A DNA stretch of 21,073 nucleotides from Chloroflexota bacterium (GTDB lineage: Bacteria; Chloroflexota; UBA6077; CF-72): positions 1-21,073 of the forward strand of contig JAFAWJ010000645.1 in the NCBI GenBank assembly GCA_019242065.1, written 5' to 3'. The translations under genes and the position numbers were made by a program. This document shows, piece by piece, positions 1-8,300 of the stretch. How positions within the stretch are numbered: position 1 is the first letter of the stretch; each line of letters opens with the position of its first letter. The notes below the pieces were generated by a model. It was not told the origin of the DNA and searched no databases. It saw only the letters and a list, made by a program, of their open reading frames with translations.

Positions 1-366
1 GGCGAGTCCGCCGGGCACGTGCAGGCCGAAGAGTCGCCGCTCGTCGCACACGTTGGTTTTGCCCTCGCGACAGCGTGGGCAGCGGCCGCACCAGATGACC
101 GACTCGCCGGCCACGGCGTCGCCGGGTTTGAAGCCGGTGACCTCGGCCCCGACCTCGCGCACGACGCCTCCAAACTCATGACCCATGATGACGGGCGTGG
201 TGGTCCACTGCGCCATCGGATGCCACTGGGCGATGTGGAGGTCGCTGCCGCAGATCGAGGCACCGGCGACCTCGAGGACGACTTCGTCCGGCCGCGGAGT
301 GGGCCGGGGGACGTCGCGAATCTCGAGGGCTCCGGGTTGCGGGGCAGCCTTGAACAGTGCCTTCAC
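1..366 (-). CDS. Zinc-dependent alcohol dehydrogenase family protein (N-terminal part, cut by window edge)
   Basis: Only the first 122 codons are in the window; the gene continues past base 1. The GroES-like catalytic domain of the medium-chain dehydrogenase/reductase family is visible: a catalytic zinc ligand in CGSD (Cys39), GHE (His63-Glu64) inside the GHEFGGVV signature, and four closely spaced cysteines (93, 96, 99, 107) that form the structural zinc site. Members oxidise alcohols or polyols with NAD(P); the Rossmann domain and substrate-determining residues lie outside the window, so the substrate is unknown. The GTG start overlaps the TGA stop of the upstream DsbA-like selenoprotein gene (GTGA), which implies translational coupling. 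Family assignment is firm; the specific enzyme is not. Confidence 0.88.
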   Translation of the reverse strand, partial: MKALFKAAPQPGALEIRDVPRPTPRPDEVVLEVAGASICGSDLHIAQWHPMAQWTTTPVIMGHEFGGVVREVGAEVTGFKPGDAVAGESVIWCGRCPRCREGKTNVCDERRLFGLHVPGGLA

Positions 367-992
367 GGTCTGGACGCTTCGTCGTCGGCGTCCGGCTCAG
401 GTGAGGCGAGCGCTGCCTCGACCAACTTTGCGTACACCTCATATGGCTGGGCGCCGACCATCAGGTAGTTGCCGGCCACGTACGACGGGACGCCGGTGAT
501 GCCCAGCGAGCGGGCGTATTCGAACTGCTCCTGCACCTGGTTCGTGTACTCGTGGGCGGCCAGCGAGGCTTTCAGCGCGTCGCCGTCGAGGCCTGCGCTA
601 TTGGCCAGTTGTGCCAGCACGTCGGCGTTGCCAATGTTCAGCCCGTCGGCGAAGTAGGCGCGGTACACGCTGCGCCGAAAGGTCTCGCCGTCGCCGTGCG
701 TGTCGGCCCACAGCGCCGCCTCGTGGGCCGGGATGGAGTTATACCAGTGCGTCCGCTCCCCATACGCCAGCCCTTCAGCCTCCGCGACCTCGGCAAACCG
801 CGCGCGAGCCGCCGCCGCCCGCTGCGGCGCCCAGGGCACCGCCTGGCCCTCCAGCGGCACGCCCGGGTGCAATTCAAAGGCGCAGTGTTCGACCACGACG
901 TCAAACGCCTCCCGCAGCCTGTCGACCCGAGCCTGGCCGACGTAACACCACGGTCAAATAAAGTCGCCGAAGACCAGCAGCCTGACGGTCAT
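363..992 (-). CDS. DsbA/FrnE-family thiol oxidoreductase, probable selenoprotein (Sec13, in-frame UGA)
   Basis: A reading frame that appears to begin at a GTG at 896 continues upstream in frame through one TGA (956-954) to an ATG at 992, which has GGAG about 9 nt before it. The complete product is 209 residues, normal for FrnE-like proteins. It starts M-T-V-R-L-L-V-F-G-D-F-I-(UGA)-P-W-C-Y-V-G, so the stop codon sits exactly where the family has the first Cys of its CPWC redox motif. The rest is intact: the NIGNADVL segment, the cis-proline region GITGVPSYV and the C-terminal GAQPYEVY. A hairpin of bacterial SECIS type follows the UGA. Together these argue for selenocysteine at position 13 giving a UPWC active site, not a nonsense mutation. 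The role is probably cytoplasmic thiol/selenol redox chemistry. No selA, selB, selC or selD is visible in the window. The 3' end overlaps the alcohol dehydrogenase start. Confidence 0.82.
921..956 (-). promoter_or_regulatory. Putative bacterial SECIS element after the UGA of the DsbA-like gene
   Basis: On the minus strand the UGA (956-954) is followed by 12 nt and then a 7-bp stem: GTCGGCC (941-935) pairs with GGTCGAC (927-921), with one G-U pair. The loop is AGGCTCG (934-928). The apical loop starts about 20 nt after the UGA and has G early in the loop, matching the general bacterial SECIS pattern recognised by SelB. The structure was folded by eye only. Confidence 0.65.
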
Positions 993-1233
993 GAGAACCA
1001 GCTCCACTGTACCCCGCCGGACCACCCGGACGTTAGCGAGTGGTCAGAGGTGCGAGAAACCGGCGAGTACTCCATGAGCGGTTGGCTAGCTCGAAAGCAG
1101 TTCGCCGCTTGTATCGTTCTGTGGCGATGGTGATTCGCGAACCGCATCTGGCATCTGGGGAGTTCCCGCTGATGGCGGATTGAGGCGCAACGGTCCGGAC
1201 AGCTTAGAGTGTGGTCATCGCCACGTCAGCAGG

Positions 1234-1307
<74 letters not shown>

Positions 1308-1316
1308 GCGCAGCCG

Positions 1317-1322
1317 ATTTTA
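1317..1322 (-). promoter_or_regulatory. Possible -10 box of the tRNA-Val gene
   Basis: TAAAAT (minus strand) lies 10 bases before the first base of the tRNA and matches 5 of 6 positions of the housekeeping -10 consensus. No convincing -35 hexamer is seen at 17 bp, so this is a weak call. Confidence 0.35.
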
Positions 1323-1567
1323 GCGCGTCCTGGGTGTTGGGTGCATCCGAGCTCCGTCGGAGAGGCTCAAGGCCCAGTGCAAAAGTCGCAACATCCGCAT
1401 CGTGCTGGTTAGTTCCCGGCTCGTTGGATCCACCAGTACGGAATGCGAATGGAGATCGCTCAGGTCCTATTTCCTGAGTGCTCAACGCTACGAGTGGCCG
1501 GCACCAGCTACATGGAAGCGGTAGCGGACCTTGGCCACGAACCACCACCCGTGGATACGTCGGGATG

Positions 1568-2164
1568 CTACGAGTTGGCGGCGTCCAAGAGGTCGATGAT
1601 GAGGCGTTGTTGTTCCTTCGCGGCGGCGGAGCCGGTGCCTCCGCGGCCGGTGGGGTGGTGGGCCAGGTCGGATGGAGTGGAACCGTGGTCATTTTGGAGG
1701 CGAGGGTCGGCACCAGCACGGAGCAACGCTTCGACAGCGGCGGAACATCGGTTCCGCGCCGCCCGATGCAGTGGCGTCACACCACCGGAGGCGGGCGCGT
1801 TGGGGTCGGCGCCGACCTCGACGAGATACACGATGACGGCTCGTTGGCGCGTGGGGTTCCAGTGTGCCGAGCCGGGTACGCCGATCACCGCCGCGTGCAG
1901 CGGTTCGGCACCCCGCCGGTTTTTCGCCCGCACGTTGGCTCCGCGCGAGATCAACTGCTGAGCCATGGCGACGTCGTAGCTGGCCGCCGCGGCGTGCAGC
2001 GCCGTGTCGCCTGCATAGACCTGCGCGAGGCAATCGGCCAAAAAGAACTCGTCAGCTCGGACCAGACCTTCGGTCGCCAACGACGGCGTCGCCTCGAGAA
2101 GTCGTATCGCGGTCGGGTGGTCGCCCCTGGCGATCGCGAGCATCAGGCGCGCGATCTCGCTCAC
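1568..2164 (-). CDS. Ankyrin-repeat protein
   Basis: The product is about 198 residues with three to four ankyrin repeats. Recognisable repeat cores are GDTALHAAAASYDVAMAQQL, GAEPLHAAVIG and GVTPLHRAARN, with the typical loop phrases SRGANVRAKNR and GADPNAP between them. There is no signal peptide or membrane segment, so it is probably a cytoplasmic protein-binding module. The start is uncertain: GTG at 2164 is used here, but a TTG at 2182 overlaps the stop of the sigma-factor gene and would fit translational coupling. Neither has a clear Shine-Dalgarno. It is the last gene of the ECF42-type operon, which suggests it belongs to that regulon; its partner is unknown. Confidence 0.82.
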   Translation of the reverse strand: MSEIARLMLAIARGDHPTAIRLLEATPSLATEGLVRADEFFLADCLAQVYAGDTALHAAAASYDVAMAQQLISRGANVRAKNRRGAEPLHAAVIGVPGSAHWNPTRQRAVIVYLVEVGADPNAPASGGVTPLHRAARNRCSAAVEALLRAGADPRLQNDHGSTPSDLAHHPTGRGGTGSAAAKEQQRLIIDLLDAANS

Positions 2165-2178
2165 ATGCGCATTCTGCT

Positions 2179-3348
2179 TCAATTCAATTCGGCCAGGCGG
2201 CGGGTGAGGAAGCGACGTTCGGGGGCGTTTTCGGTGAGACGGAGGGCGCGCTGATAGGCGGTTCGGGCTTCGGCGCTGCGGCCAAGGCGCCGCAGGAGGT
2301 CGGCTCGGGTGGAGTGCAGGTACCGAAAGTCGTCCAGGGCCAGCTGATCGACCAGGCGCAGGGCAGCCGCGGGGCCTTCGGTTTCGGCGATGGCGATGGC
2401 GCGATTGAGCTCCACCACAGACGAGCCGGTCAGTCGGTGGAGCTCGCCGTAGAGCGCGGCGACCTGTGCCCAGTCGCACGGAGTTTCGGCATGCAACGAG
2501 GCGATCGCCGCCTGCAACACGTACGGTCCTCGGCCGCCCAGGACGAGGGCGCGGTCGAGCGCGAGGCGTCCGTCGGCGATCTGGCGGGTGTTCCACCGGG
2601 TGCGGTCCTGGTCGGCGAGCAGCACGAGCTCGCCATTGTCGAAGCGCGAGTCACGGCGCGACTCATGCAGGAGCATCATCGCCAGGAGCCCGTGCACCTC
2701 GGGGTCGTCCGGGATCAGCTCGGCGAGCGCGCGCCCTAACCAGATCGCCTCGGCGGCCAGCTCGTCGCGGCCAGCGTAGCCCTCGTTGAAGATCAGGTAG
2801 ACGACGGCGAGCACGGCGTCGAGGCGCTCGCGAAGCAGATGCGGGGGTGGCACGCGAAACGGGATCCCGGCTGCCTTGATCTTGCGTTTGGCTCGCACCA
2901 ATCGCTGCGCCATCGTGCGCTCGGGCACCAGAAAAGCCCGGGCGATCTCGTCGGTGGTGAGCCCGCCGAGCGTCCGCAGCGTCAGCGCCACCTGCGACTC
3001 GACCGCGAGCGCCGGGTGACAGCAGGTGAAGATGAGCTCCAGACGCTCGTCGGGAAACCTGGTGGGAGTCAAAATCGGCGCGTCCGCAGAATCCGCGACC
3101 AGCTGGTCGAACTTGGCGGTAAAGACTCGATCGCGGCGAAGACGATCGGTCGCTCGATTGCGGGCCGTCGTCATCAGCCAGGCGCGCGGGTGACTGGGGA
3201 CGCCCTCCCGCGGCCAGCGGTCGGCGGCGATGGCGAAGGCCTCCTGGGTGGCCTCCTCGGCGAGGTCAAAGTCGCCGAGGAGGCTGATCAGGATGGCCAG
3301 GACGCGGCCCCATTCCTCGCGGAAGACCTGATCGAGCGTCGCTACCAG
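2179..3348 (-). CDS. ECF42-type RNA polymerase sigma factor with C-terminal DUF6596/TPR-like extension
   Basis: Region 2 is readable from the extreme N terminus ([29 protein letters not shown] and the following [18 protein letters not shown]). Region 4 follows with [29 protein letters not shown] long C-terminal extension of about 200 residues with helical repeats then follows, the hallmark of the ECF42 group (about 400 aa; here 389). An ATG at 3174 would delete most of region 2, so the true start lies upstream. No ATG, GTG or TTG exists in frame there. The best candidate is CTG at 3348, with GGAGGT a few bases before it inside the end of the YCII gene. The sigma gene overlaps the YCII stop by 7 bases, implying coupling. 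It probably drives its own operon through the promoter at 3728-3754. The inducing signal is unknown. Confidence 0.88.
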   Translation of the reverse strand: MVATLDQVFREEWGRVLAILISLLGDFDLAEEATQEAFAIAADRWPREGVPSHPRAWLMTTARNRATDRLRRDRVFTAKFDQLVADSADAPILTPTRFPDERLELIFTCCHPALAVESQVALTLRTLGGLTTDEIARAFLVPERTMAQRLVRAKRKIKAAGIPFRVPPPHLLRERLDAVLAVVYLIFNEGYAGRDELAAEAIWLGRALAELIPDDPEVHGLLAMMLLHESRRDSRFDNGELVLLADQDRTRWNTRQIADGRLALDRALVLGGRGPYVLQAAIASLHAETPCDWAQVAALYGELHRLTGSSVVELNRAIAIAETEGPAAALRLVDQLALDDFRYLHSTRADLLRRLGRSAEARTAYQRALRLTENAPERRFLTRRLAELN

Positions 3349-3689
3349 TAGACCTCCGACGGTCGGATCTCGACGGCACCGCCGTAGCGCGCGGCGGGGA
3401 CACGGGCGGCGACTTCGATCGCCGCGTCCAGGTCGTCGGCTTCCAGGACGAACGCGCCGCCCACGGCCTCCTTCATGCCGACGAACGGGCCATCGGTGGT
3501 CAGGGTCTTGCCGCCCTCGACGCGGACCGTCGTCGCGTTTTCGGGCAGGCCCAGGGGTGGCACCGGCGTCACGCCCTGGGTCTGGTTGAGGGCCTGGTAG
3601 TCCGCATAGACCTGCTGCATGCCCTCTTTGGACAGGCCCGCCTGCCGCTCCAGCGCCTCACCCTGGTAGATCAACATGACGTACTTCAT
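3342..3689 (-). CDS. YCII/DGPF-domain protein associated with ECF42 sigma factor
   Basis: This 115-residue protein begins [11 protein letters not shown] and contains [46 protein letters not shown], the complete DGPF-type YCII fold (the Asp-Gly-Pro-Phe motif gives the name). The family is the standard genetic partner of ECF42 sigma factors; a role as sensor, modulator or small enzyme has been proposed but not established. The ATG at 3689 is preceded by CGAGGAGAC at good distance, so this start is preferred over longer readings up to 3863. It is the first gene of the operon YCII - sigma - ankyrin. Confidence 0.92.
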   Translation of the reverse strand: MKYVMLIYQGEALERQAGLSKEGMQQVYADYQALNQTQGVTPVPPLGLPENATTVRVEGGKTLTTDGPFVGMKEAVGGAFVLEADDLDAAIEVAARVPAARYGGAVEIRPSEVYW

Positions 3690-3727
3690 CGTCTTGTCTC
3701 CTCGTTTCGGAAATTGGTCGGCAATTA

Positions 3728-3754
3728 GACGAACGAGCAGCCGGGAAATCGACA
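3728..3754 (-). promoter_or_regulatory. Probable ECF42-dependent promoter of the YCII-sigma operon
   Basis: On the minus strand TGTCGA (3754-3749) is separated by exactly 17 bp from CGTC (3731-3728), about 40 nt before the YCII start codon. TGTCGA for -35 and CG(A/T)C for -10 is the motif I recall as described for ECF42 sigma factors in Streptomyces. The match in sequence, spacing and position supports autoregulation of this operon. Confidence 0.62.
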
Positions 3755-3949
3755 GGTCGAGGACGTGCCTGGTGATCGTATCGCGGGCAGACGCGGCGGT
3801 GTGAGATGGGCCAGGCGTCTGGTTGTGGTGGCGCATCGACGGACGCGGCCGAGAGGCGAGCACGCCGCCTCGTGCTGACGAGCAGGAATGTGCGACTTGC
3901 TCGCGTTGGGCAGGGGCGCGTGGCTGGCTGGCGGCGAGTTAGCGCGGGG

Positions 3950-4312
3950 TCAGGCGGCGGTGTAGCGGCTGATACGATCGACGGCGCTCAGCAGGGAGTC
4001 GAGCTCGATGGGTTTGGCGAGGCAGACCCAGACGCCTTGCTCGGCGGTGGTGGCCTTCAGGCTGTCACGGGCGGCGAGGGCGACAATCGGTGGGGCGGTC
4101 CGCGGCGACTCAGCGCGGAATGGGTCGAGCAGTTGCGCGCGGGCCTCGGCGGACATGTCCGCGTCCAGGACGATCAGGCGCGGAGGATGGTTCTGGCACT
4201 GCTGCGCGCTGCAGACGTGAAAGCCGTTGGTACGCAAGGAGCTGGTGACCGCGGCGGCGAGTGCGGCGTCGTCGCTGGCCACCAGGATGTTGAAGGTCGT
4301 ATCCAGGGTCAT
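3950..4312 (-). CDS. Stand-alone receiver-domain protein (response regulator-like), atypical
   Basis: This 120-residue protein has one CheY-like receiver domain and no output domain. The acidic pair is Asp14-Asp15 (NILVASDD), the probable phospho-acceptor is Asp50 (LIVLDADM), and Lys100-Pro101 (CLAKPIELDSLL) supplies the conserved lysine. The conserved switch Thr/Ser after beta-4 is replaced by alanine (ALAA, Ala80), so the usual phosphorylation-driven switch may be weakened. The ATG at 4312 is chosen because the domain starts there; no strong Shine-Dalgarno is seen and an in-frame start at 4411 is possible. It lies 55 bases after the TPR gene on the same strand and may be the last gene of the exported-protein cluster. 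No histidine kinase is in the window. Confidence 0.8.
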   Translation of the reverse strand: MTLDTTFNILVASDDAALAAAVTSSLRTNGFHVCSAQQCQNHPPRLIVLDADMSAEARAQLLDPFRAESPRTAPPIVALAARDSLKATTAEQGVWVCLAKPIELDSLLSAVDRISRYTAA

Positions 4313-4367
4313 ACATGCGAGTCTGGGGGCCGGACCTTGGAAGCCTCTTGGAAAAGGAAGGGCCTTT

Positions 4368-5315
4368 CTATGAGCTGGAGAGGTCGGCGATCCAGCCTGT
4401 GACCTGATCACGGTCGGGGGCGTCGGGCGTCAGGGTCAGGTACTGGTTGTAGTCGTCGACAGCGCTTTGCGACTGGCCCAGGTTGGCGTAGGCCAGGCCA
4501 CGGGCGCGGAAGGCCCAGGCAGAAATGTGGTCGGGGGTGGTGACCGCCTGGATCGCACTGGTCAGGTCGTCTATGGCGCCCTGCGGATTGTCGAGCCACA
4601 GCTCGGCGATGCCGCGGCCAACGCGACTGGGTCGGTCCCTGGGCATCAGATCCAAGGACTTGTTGAAGTCGGTGAGCGCATCGGCATAATCCTGCAGACG
4701 AATGCGCGTATCGCCGCGCCAGTAGTAGTAGTTGCCGGTATCGGGTGACTCGTGGATGGCCTGCGTGAGCTGCTGCTCGGCGTCGGCGAAATTATTGGCC
4801 AGACGATCGGTCATCGCCTTTTCGAAGTAGACGCGACCGGGCCACGGCGCCATGTCGATGGGGTTGGTCGACACCCAGGCCGCCAGCTTCTGTCCGGGTT
4901 TGAGGACCGCCGCGACGAGCGTCAGGCTCTTGACGTCCTGGCTGAGCGTGTAGTCGATGTTGAGCACCAGTTGGCCGTTGCCTTGCTGGATGGGAATGGC
5001 GTTCGAGGTGTCCTGCGTCGAGGTGCTGGCGCTGTTTTCGAACAGGAACAACAGGACCGAGCCGCTCTGCGCCGTCTGCAGCCGGTAATTGACGGTTGCC
5101 TGGAACTGCACCTGATCGGGCGGGCTGTCGGGTTTGGGCTGCTGGGTGACCAGACCGACCAGGTCGATGCGGTCGGTCGGCGTCGGCGCGGGTGCGACGG
5201 TTGGCTGACTCTGCGCGGCTGCCGGACTGGCGAGGGATGCGACCAGCAGGCAGGCGCTGAACAGCGCGCCGGTGAACCGGAGCGGCCAGCTCCGAGAAGA
5301 GATGTGAAGCATCAT
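4368..5315 (-). CDS. Exported TPR-repeat protein
   Basis: This 315-residue protein has a clear signal peptide (about residues 1-35, hydrophobic FTGALFSACLLVASLA, ending PAAAQ). A middle region of about 120 residues is of unrecognised fold. From about residue 165 there are three to four tetratricopeptide repeats (FADAEQQLTQAIHESPDTGNYYYWRG, YADALTDFNKSLDLMPRDRP, QSAVDDYNQYLTLTPDAP). TPRs normally mediate protein-protein contacts, so it could be a scaffold or assembly factor for the neighbouring exported proteins. The start is one of two adjacent ATGs (5315 or 5312), with TGGAGG about 12 nt upstream and overlapping the end of the large repeat protein gene only 20 bases away. This indicates one operon. 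The frame stays open to 5909 but that part is antiparallel noise inside the upstream gene. Confidence 0.85.
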   Translation of the reverse strand: MMLHISSRSWPLRFTGALFSACLLVASLASPAAAQSQPTVAPAPTPTDRIDLVGLVTQQPKPDSPPDQVQFQATVNYRLQTAQSGSVLLFLFENSASTSTQDTSNAIPIQQGNGQLVLNIDYTLSQDVKSLTLVAAVLKPGQKLAAWVSTNPIDMAPWPGRVYFEKAMTDRLANNFADAEQQLTQAIHESPDTGNYYYWRGDTRIRLQDYADALTDFNKSLDLMPRDRPSRVGRGIAELWLDNPQGAIDDLTSAIQAVTTPDHISAWAFRARGLAYANLGQSQSAVDDYNQYLTLTPDAPDRDQVTGWIADLSSS

Positions 5316-5335
5316 GGAATTGCGCGGCCTCCAGT

Positions 5336-8300
5336 TCACCACAGTCGCAACATGCCGGACGCCAGGCGGAGCAGGAAGTGCGCGCGGCGCCGCTGGTTGA
5401 ACCACGAGCTCAGGGCCGCGAGCAGGCCGCGACCGTAGCGCGTGGAGAGTCGAAGAGAAATGGTCAATGTCGCCAGCAGCGCGGCCAGGTCGAGCTGCAT
5501 GGGCAGCGCGCCGCTGTCGGGCGGCAGCGACGTCGCGGCGGCGGCCACCGGTGCGGCCTGCTCGGCGCCAACCGAAGGCGCCGGCAGGACCTGCAGGGGC
5601 ATCGGCATGGCTTCGGCGGCGGGCCAGCGCGACCAGAGGTCGACGTCGACCACATCGAGGGGCGGAACTGCGTCTTGCCCGTCGCCGACCGCCAGATCGA
5701 GTGACACGGGACCGACCTGTCGGCGCGATGCCGCCGCGGCGCCTCTGACGGACCCAGAGGACGCCGTCGAGACATCGCGCGTGCCGGGCATAGGCAGTGG
5801 CAGCTCGTCGACACCGCCGGGTAGTCCGGGCAGCGTGGCATCGATGGTGGACGACGAGACGCTGCTCTTCAGCGGATTGGGCATCGGCGGCAGGCGGCGA
5901 CCGGGCCACTCATCCCACAGGTCGACCATGACCAGCTGGCCGTTGGCGGCAAGCTGACCCGCGACCGCGTTGACCGCGAAGAAGTGGCGTGTGCCGCCAC
6001 CACCATTACCGCCGCCAGTGCCGTCGTCGCCCACATCACCATATGTCTGGCCCTGATCGACTCCGGAGCCTGCGTCACTGCCCGAGCCGCCGGACGTGGC
6101 TGAGGCCTTCGGTGTCGGCGTGGCGTTGACGCCGCTGAAGCCGCTGCTGGCGGATGTGCCGCCTGGCCCAAAGCCGCCATCGGAGCCGCCGCCGTCCTGA
6201 TCGCCGGAGCCGCGGGCGGTACCGTCGCTGTTGGTCGCCGGGTTGTAGGCGAGGTCGTGCATGCTGACGGTCATGCTGCTCGAGTTGATGGCGGTGCAGT
6301 TTTCGCCGGGATCCGCACAGGCCGCAAGCTGGCCATTGGTGGCACCGATGCTGGATTGCAGACCGACGGCGGTTGAGTTACCGGAGCTCGAGCTGATACC
6401 CGCGGTCGCCGCCGGTGCGGCGGTATCCGGCAAGTTTTGCTGAACGAACGGATCCCACGTACCCGCTGGCAGGTTCTGCAGCATCTGAACGACAGCGGTC
6501 GTCGCGATCGAGTTTCCCCCGTTGGCACTGGACAGCTGATCGGAGACCGCGCCCACGCTCACGGAGTTACTGACAGCGACGGCGTTGCCTCCCTGCGCTC
6601 GGCTGGTGGAGCCACTGGACGAGCCAGATGTGGTGGACCCGCCTGCCGAGCTCCCCGACGCGGACCGCTGCGACGAGCCCGCGCCCGAGCTGCCGCCGGA
6701 CGCGGATTGGCCGGCCGCGGCGTTGCCGCTGCTGGACCCGGCGTAGCCGACATTGGCGATGTTGGTGTTGAACTCGATATCGATGGAGATGGGCGCGTAG
6801 TTGTTGCCGTCAATGTCGACGGACGCATCTGCCCACATGCTGACCAGGTTCACGGCGCGCAGACCGGTCGCGCTGGCGGCACCGCTGGTGGCCGTGCCAC
6901 CACCGGAGCCCGACGACTGCGCGTCACCGGAGGTCGCCGTAGCGACGCCCCAGTTCACCAGGTTGGCAGTCAGATTCAGGAGAATGTTGATCGGGTTGTA
7001 GTTGTTGCCCGTGACGTGGACGGCCGCCGACGAGCCCAGGTTGACGGTGTTGGCGACCTGGGCGCCGGTCGACTGGGCGGAGCCGCTGGCCGCAGACGTG
7101 GTGCCGGCGGTGGTGGTGCCGCTGGAGGACCCGCTGGCGACGGCGTCGCCTGAGGTGGCGGACGCAGCGCCCCAGTTGAAGATCTGGGTGATGGAGTTGA
7201 TGATGACGGTGATCGGGGCGAAGTTCTGACCCGCAATGTTGACCGCGACTTTGGCGTTGGTCTGGACGTTGTTCTGGGCGACCACGCCCTGGGCTTGCGA
7301 CGTGCCGCTGGCGGCCTGCGTGGTGCCACTCGTCGTGGCGGGGGCGGAGCCCGACGCCGCGCCGGAGATAGTCGACGCGGAGCCACCGGTGGTGTACGCG
7401 GCGACTTCGGCCGGTGTGATGTTGATCGGCGCGGTGCTGGCGGATCCACCGGGCGATACCACCGTCGAGGACGTCGTCAGGGCGCCGACGTTGTTGGCCT
7501 GGATGCCGGTGGCGGACACGGGGGCGCTGGTGGGCGCCGCACCGCCGGTAACGGGTGTCGAGACGTTGCTGGGGGCACCGGCCGCGCCGGCGGCGACGGC
7601 CCACGCGGCGCCGGAGGTGGTGCCCGCGGCGCCGGTGTCCTCGATCGCCACGTTGTTCGACGACGCGACGTTGACCGCCGCCTGGTTGGCGCCCTGGACC
7701 TGCACCGCGGCCTGGTCGGCAGTGTTGACGGCGTTGGCAATGGTTGCGCCGATCGCGGTGGTCTGGCCGGATTGGGCGGCCGTGACGCCGGTCAGCGTCG
7801 CCGGCGCGGTGGGCGCCAGGGCGACGGCGACGCCGGAGCTGGAGCTGGCGGCGCTGGCGTCATCGATGGTGGTGGAGTGCGCGTTGGCGACCGTGACGGG
7901 TCCGGAGCCGCCGAGGGCCGCGGCGGCGCCCAGTTGCACGTTGGACTCGGTGGTGTCGACCTGACCGGCGAGGGCCGTGGAATTGCCGCTGGCGGCGTCG
8001 ACGGCGGGGGCCGGCGTGGGGGAGGCGACCGCGGGCGCGACGGCTGGAGCCGTGGTGGTCGGCGTGCCAGAGACGGCGGTGGGCGATGCGACCGCGGCTG
8101 ACTGTGCGGCGACCGAGGCAACCGGTGAGGGCGTGGCCAAAGCCGAGGCCACGGGCGATGCCGACGCGACTGGAGATGAGCTGGCAGACGCCGAGGCGAG
8201 CGGGGACGGTGAGGCCGACGGCGACGCGACTGGAGAGGTCGTGGCGGATGCCGAGGCAACCGGAGAGGTCTGGGCGGATGCCGAAACGGCCGGAGAGGTC

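Noticed and set aside
363..896. DsbA-like gene as an N-terminally truncated pseudogene or short gene starting at GTG 896
   Set aside because: The upstream frame continues with perfect family sequence and a ribosome binding site, and the only interruption is a UGA at the redox Cys followed by a SECIS-like hairpin.
993..1233. Possible tRNA-Sec or small RNA near the selenoprotein gene
   Set aside because: No long acceptor stem, long variable arm or TCA anticodon loop could be found in this gap on either strand.
5316..5909. Longer form of the TPR protein extending upstream
   Set aside because: That part overlaps the end of the 1214-aa gene in another frame and is Arg/Ala-rich noise; the signal peptide fixes the start near 5315.
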